A DNA stretch of 15,210 nt, taken from assembly GCA_945896765.1 (NCBI GenBank), contig CAMDEL010000015.1, positions 1 through 15,210 on the forward strand, in the 5' to 3' direction. The notes beneath the pieces were generated by a model. That model made no database searches. It was not told the origin of the DNA and was given only the letters and a program-made list of their open reading frames with translations. A program made the translations under genes and the position numbers. The DNA is from Singulisphaera sp. GP187 (GTDB taxonomy: Bacteria; Planctomycetota; Phycisphaerae; Phycisphaerales; SM1A02). This document shows positions 13,987 through 15,210 of this stretch, piece by piece (position 1 is the stretch's first letter; each line of letters starts with the position of its first letter).

Positions 13987-14979
13987 ATGGCACAACGGAT
14001 CGCCGTCATTGGATGTGGGCAATTTGGAACCGTTCTTGCGTGCCACTGCGCGAAAGCGGGGCACGAGGTTTCGCTATGGGGACGCGATGCGCAAGAGATT
14101 GCGCCACTCTTGGCCAATCGCGAAAGTCCAAGAATCAAAGGGCTGCGAATTGCGGAATCGATCGCCATCACCATCGATGGTCGACATGCGATGTCGGGAG
14201 CGGATTTGGTGATCACAGCCATACCGTCTCAATACGCCCGTTCCATTTGGAAAGTTCTTGGCAAGGATTGTCCGAAGAGTGCATGTGTAGTGACCGTCGC
14301 GAAAGGATTCGAAGTCGAAACCAAAATGAGACCGAGTGAGGTGCTTGCGTCTCTGAACATTGGCGGAGAAATCGTCACCCTTTCTGGACCGACGATTGCA
14401 ACCGAAGCGGCTCGGGGTTTGCCGACAGCGCTTGTCGCGGCAGGTTCTGAATCTGCGACCTCGCACGTACAGAAAGCGCTTGCGACGGATTCGTGGCGCA
14501 TCTATTGCACGACCGATCAGGTGGGAGTCGAAGCTGCGGGGGCAATAAAAAATGTCATTGCTCTTGCAGCGGGAATGGTTGATGGAATGGAACTTGGCAT
14601 GAATGCCAAGGCGACGTTGCTCGCGCGTGGGCTTGCGGAGATTTCTCGTTTGGGAATTGCTCTTGGAGGTCGCAGAGAAACATTTTTCGGCGTGGCGGGA
14701 GTGGGAGATCTTGCAACAACTTGCTTCAGTATGGATGGACGAAATCGCACGCTTGGCGAAAGAATCGGTCGTGGAGAATCATGCGATTCTGCAGTGAAAT
14801 CGATGGAATCTGTTGTGGAAGGGGTTGAGACGTGCAGAGTCGTGGTGCAGCTTGCCCAGCAGCATGGAGTTGAGATGCCCATTGCAAATGCAGTTCACGG
14901 AGTCTTGTTCTCTGGCCTTTCTCCCCGAAGTGCGCTGCAAGAATTGATGCGCCGCAATTCTGGCGAAGAGCGAATCTGA
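13987..14979 (+). CDS. gpsA: Glycerol-3-phosphate dehydrogenase [NAD(P)+]
   Basis: Cytoplasmic enzyme that reduces dihydroxyacetone phosphate to sn-glycerol 3-phosphate for phospholipid synthesis. The 330-residue length is normal. The Rossmann motif is GCGQFGT (G9, G11, G14). Other family motifs are AKGFE (105-109, K106), SGPTIATEAARGLPT (133-147), GAIKNVIALAAG (185-196, with K188 the conserved catalytic lysine), AKATLLARGLAEI (207-219), GVAGVGDLATTC (235-246) and GRNRTLGE (251-258). The start ATG 13987 follows AGGGTG and puts the Rossmann motif at the usual distance. It is divergent from the metal ATPase operon and convergent with the RluA-family gene. Confidence 0.97.
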   Translation: MAQRIAVIGCGQFGTVLACHCAKAGHEVSLWGRDAQEIAPLLANRESPRIKGLRIAESIAITIDGRHAMSGADLVITAIPSQYARSIWKVLGKDCPKSACVVTVAKGFEVETKMRPSEVLASLNIGGEIVTLSGPTIATEAARGLPTALVAAGSESATSHVQKALATDSWRIYCTTDQVGVEAAGAIKNVIALAAGMVDGMELGMNAKATLLARGLAEISRLGIALGGRRETFFGVAGVGDLATTCFSMDGRNRTLGERIGRGESCDSAVKSMESVVEGVETCRVVVQLAQQHGVEMPIANAVHGVLFSGLSPRSALQELMRRNSGEERI

Positions 14980-15025
14980 TTCTTATAAAGCGTGGCAAGA
15001 TTTTTATGCGCGGTCACTCACAGTT

Positions 15026-15210
15026 TCAGGGAACGCTGACAAGCGTGCCAACAGCATCAATGCGTTTTTGAAATCGGTGCGTGCGGAGCAATTCAATTGC
15101 TCGTTGCAAGTCGCTCCAGAGCGGCGCTTGAAATGTCATGGGCTCGTTGGAGATGGGATGCTTAAAACCGAGCAGTGCCGCATGCAGCGCCTGTCGTGTG
15201 AGAAGTGGCG
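15026..15210 (-). CDS. RluA-family pseudouridine synthase, C-terminal end (partial)
   Basis: The last 61 codons of a gene whose 5' part lies beyond the window. The translation contains LLTRQALHAALLGFKHPIS and then NEPMTFQAPLWSDL, the characteristic C-terminal segment of RluA/RluC/RluD-type RNA pseudouridine synthases (xQALHAxxLxFxHP). It ends at TGA 15026-15028. The aspartate-containing catalytic motif is outside the window, so which paralogue it is cannot be decided. It converges on gpsA across a 46-bp gap, where I see no clear terminator. Confidence 0.88.
   Translation of the reverse strand, partial: PLLTRQALHAALLGFKHPISNEPMTFQAPLWSDLQRAIELLRTHRFQKRIDAVGTLVSVP

Noticed and set aside
1..15210. 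CRISPR array or rRNA genes
   Set aside because: No regularly spaced repeats of suitable length and no rRNA-like segments were seen on either strand.

Overview
The window looks like a chromosomal segment from a planctomycete, most likely of the Phycisphaerae type. This is inferred from three things: a small membrane protein ending in a CxxCGY...CxxCG zinc-ribbon tail, a cytochrome c/monooxygenase-like protein of a kind common in Planctomycetota, and a secreted beta-helix protein with a PA14-like end. No rRNA or marker alignment is available here, so the assignment is tentative. Backbone genes have moderate GC; the accessory block is visibly more GC-rich in places.

Region 1 (90-7465, all + strand) is a housekeeping block: pyrH (UMP kinase), frr (ribosome recycling factor), a secreted right-handed beta-helix protein with a C-terminal PA14-like domain, nrdR (ribonucleotide reductase repressor), thrS (threonyl-tRNA synthetase) and infC (IF3). 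Gaps up to thrS are 7-55 bp. thrS and infC are separated by a 292-bp leader with two stem-loops, and infC starts at an AUU codon, the classic autoregulated IF3 start. The rpmI and rplT genes that usually follow infC are absent.

Region 2 (about 7466-10678) is an accessory block placed where rpmI-rplT would be expected. It holds a HepT-MntA (HEPN/MNT) toxin-antitoxin pair on the - strand, bracketed by a 14-bp direct repeat. Next come a two-helix membrane protein with a zinc ribbon, a lipoprotein gene cut off at its lipobox cysteine, and a decayed IS5/IS1182-type insertion sequence with 12-bp terminal inverted repeats. A 39-bp imperfect direct repeat (7652-7690 and 10492-10530) brackets the whole block.

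Region 3 (10679-13917, - strand) is a two-gene operon with an ATGA stop/start overlap. The first gene is a P1B-type metal ATPase with a CPG motif instead of CPC and no N-terminal metal-binding domain. The second is an exported cytochrome c protein fused to a copper-monooxygenase-like module whose copper ligands look degenerate.

Region 4 (13987-15210) has gpsA (glycerol-3-phosphate dehydrogenase) on the + strand, diverging from the ATPase operon, and the 3' end of an RluA-family pseudouridine synthase gene on the - strand.

I do not see a clearly new multi-gene system. The best leads are the CPG-type ATPase coupled to the degenerate cytochrome/monooxygenase protein, and the repeat-bracketed accessory block that interrupts the infC neighbourhood.
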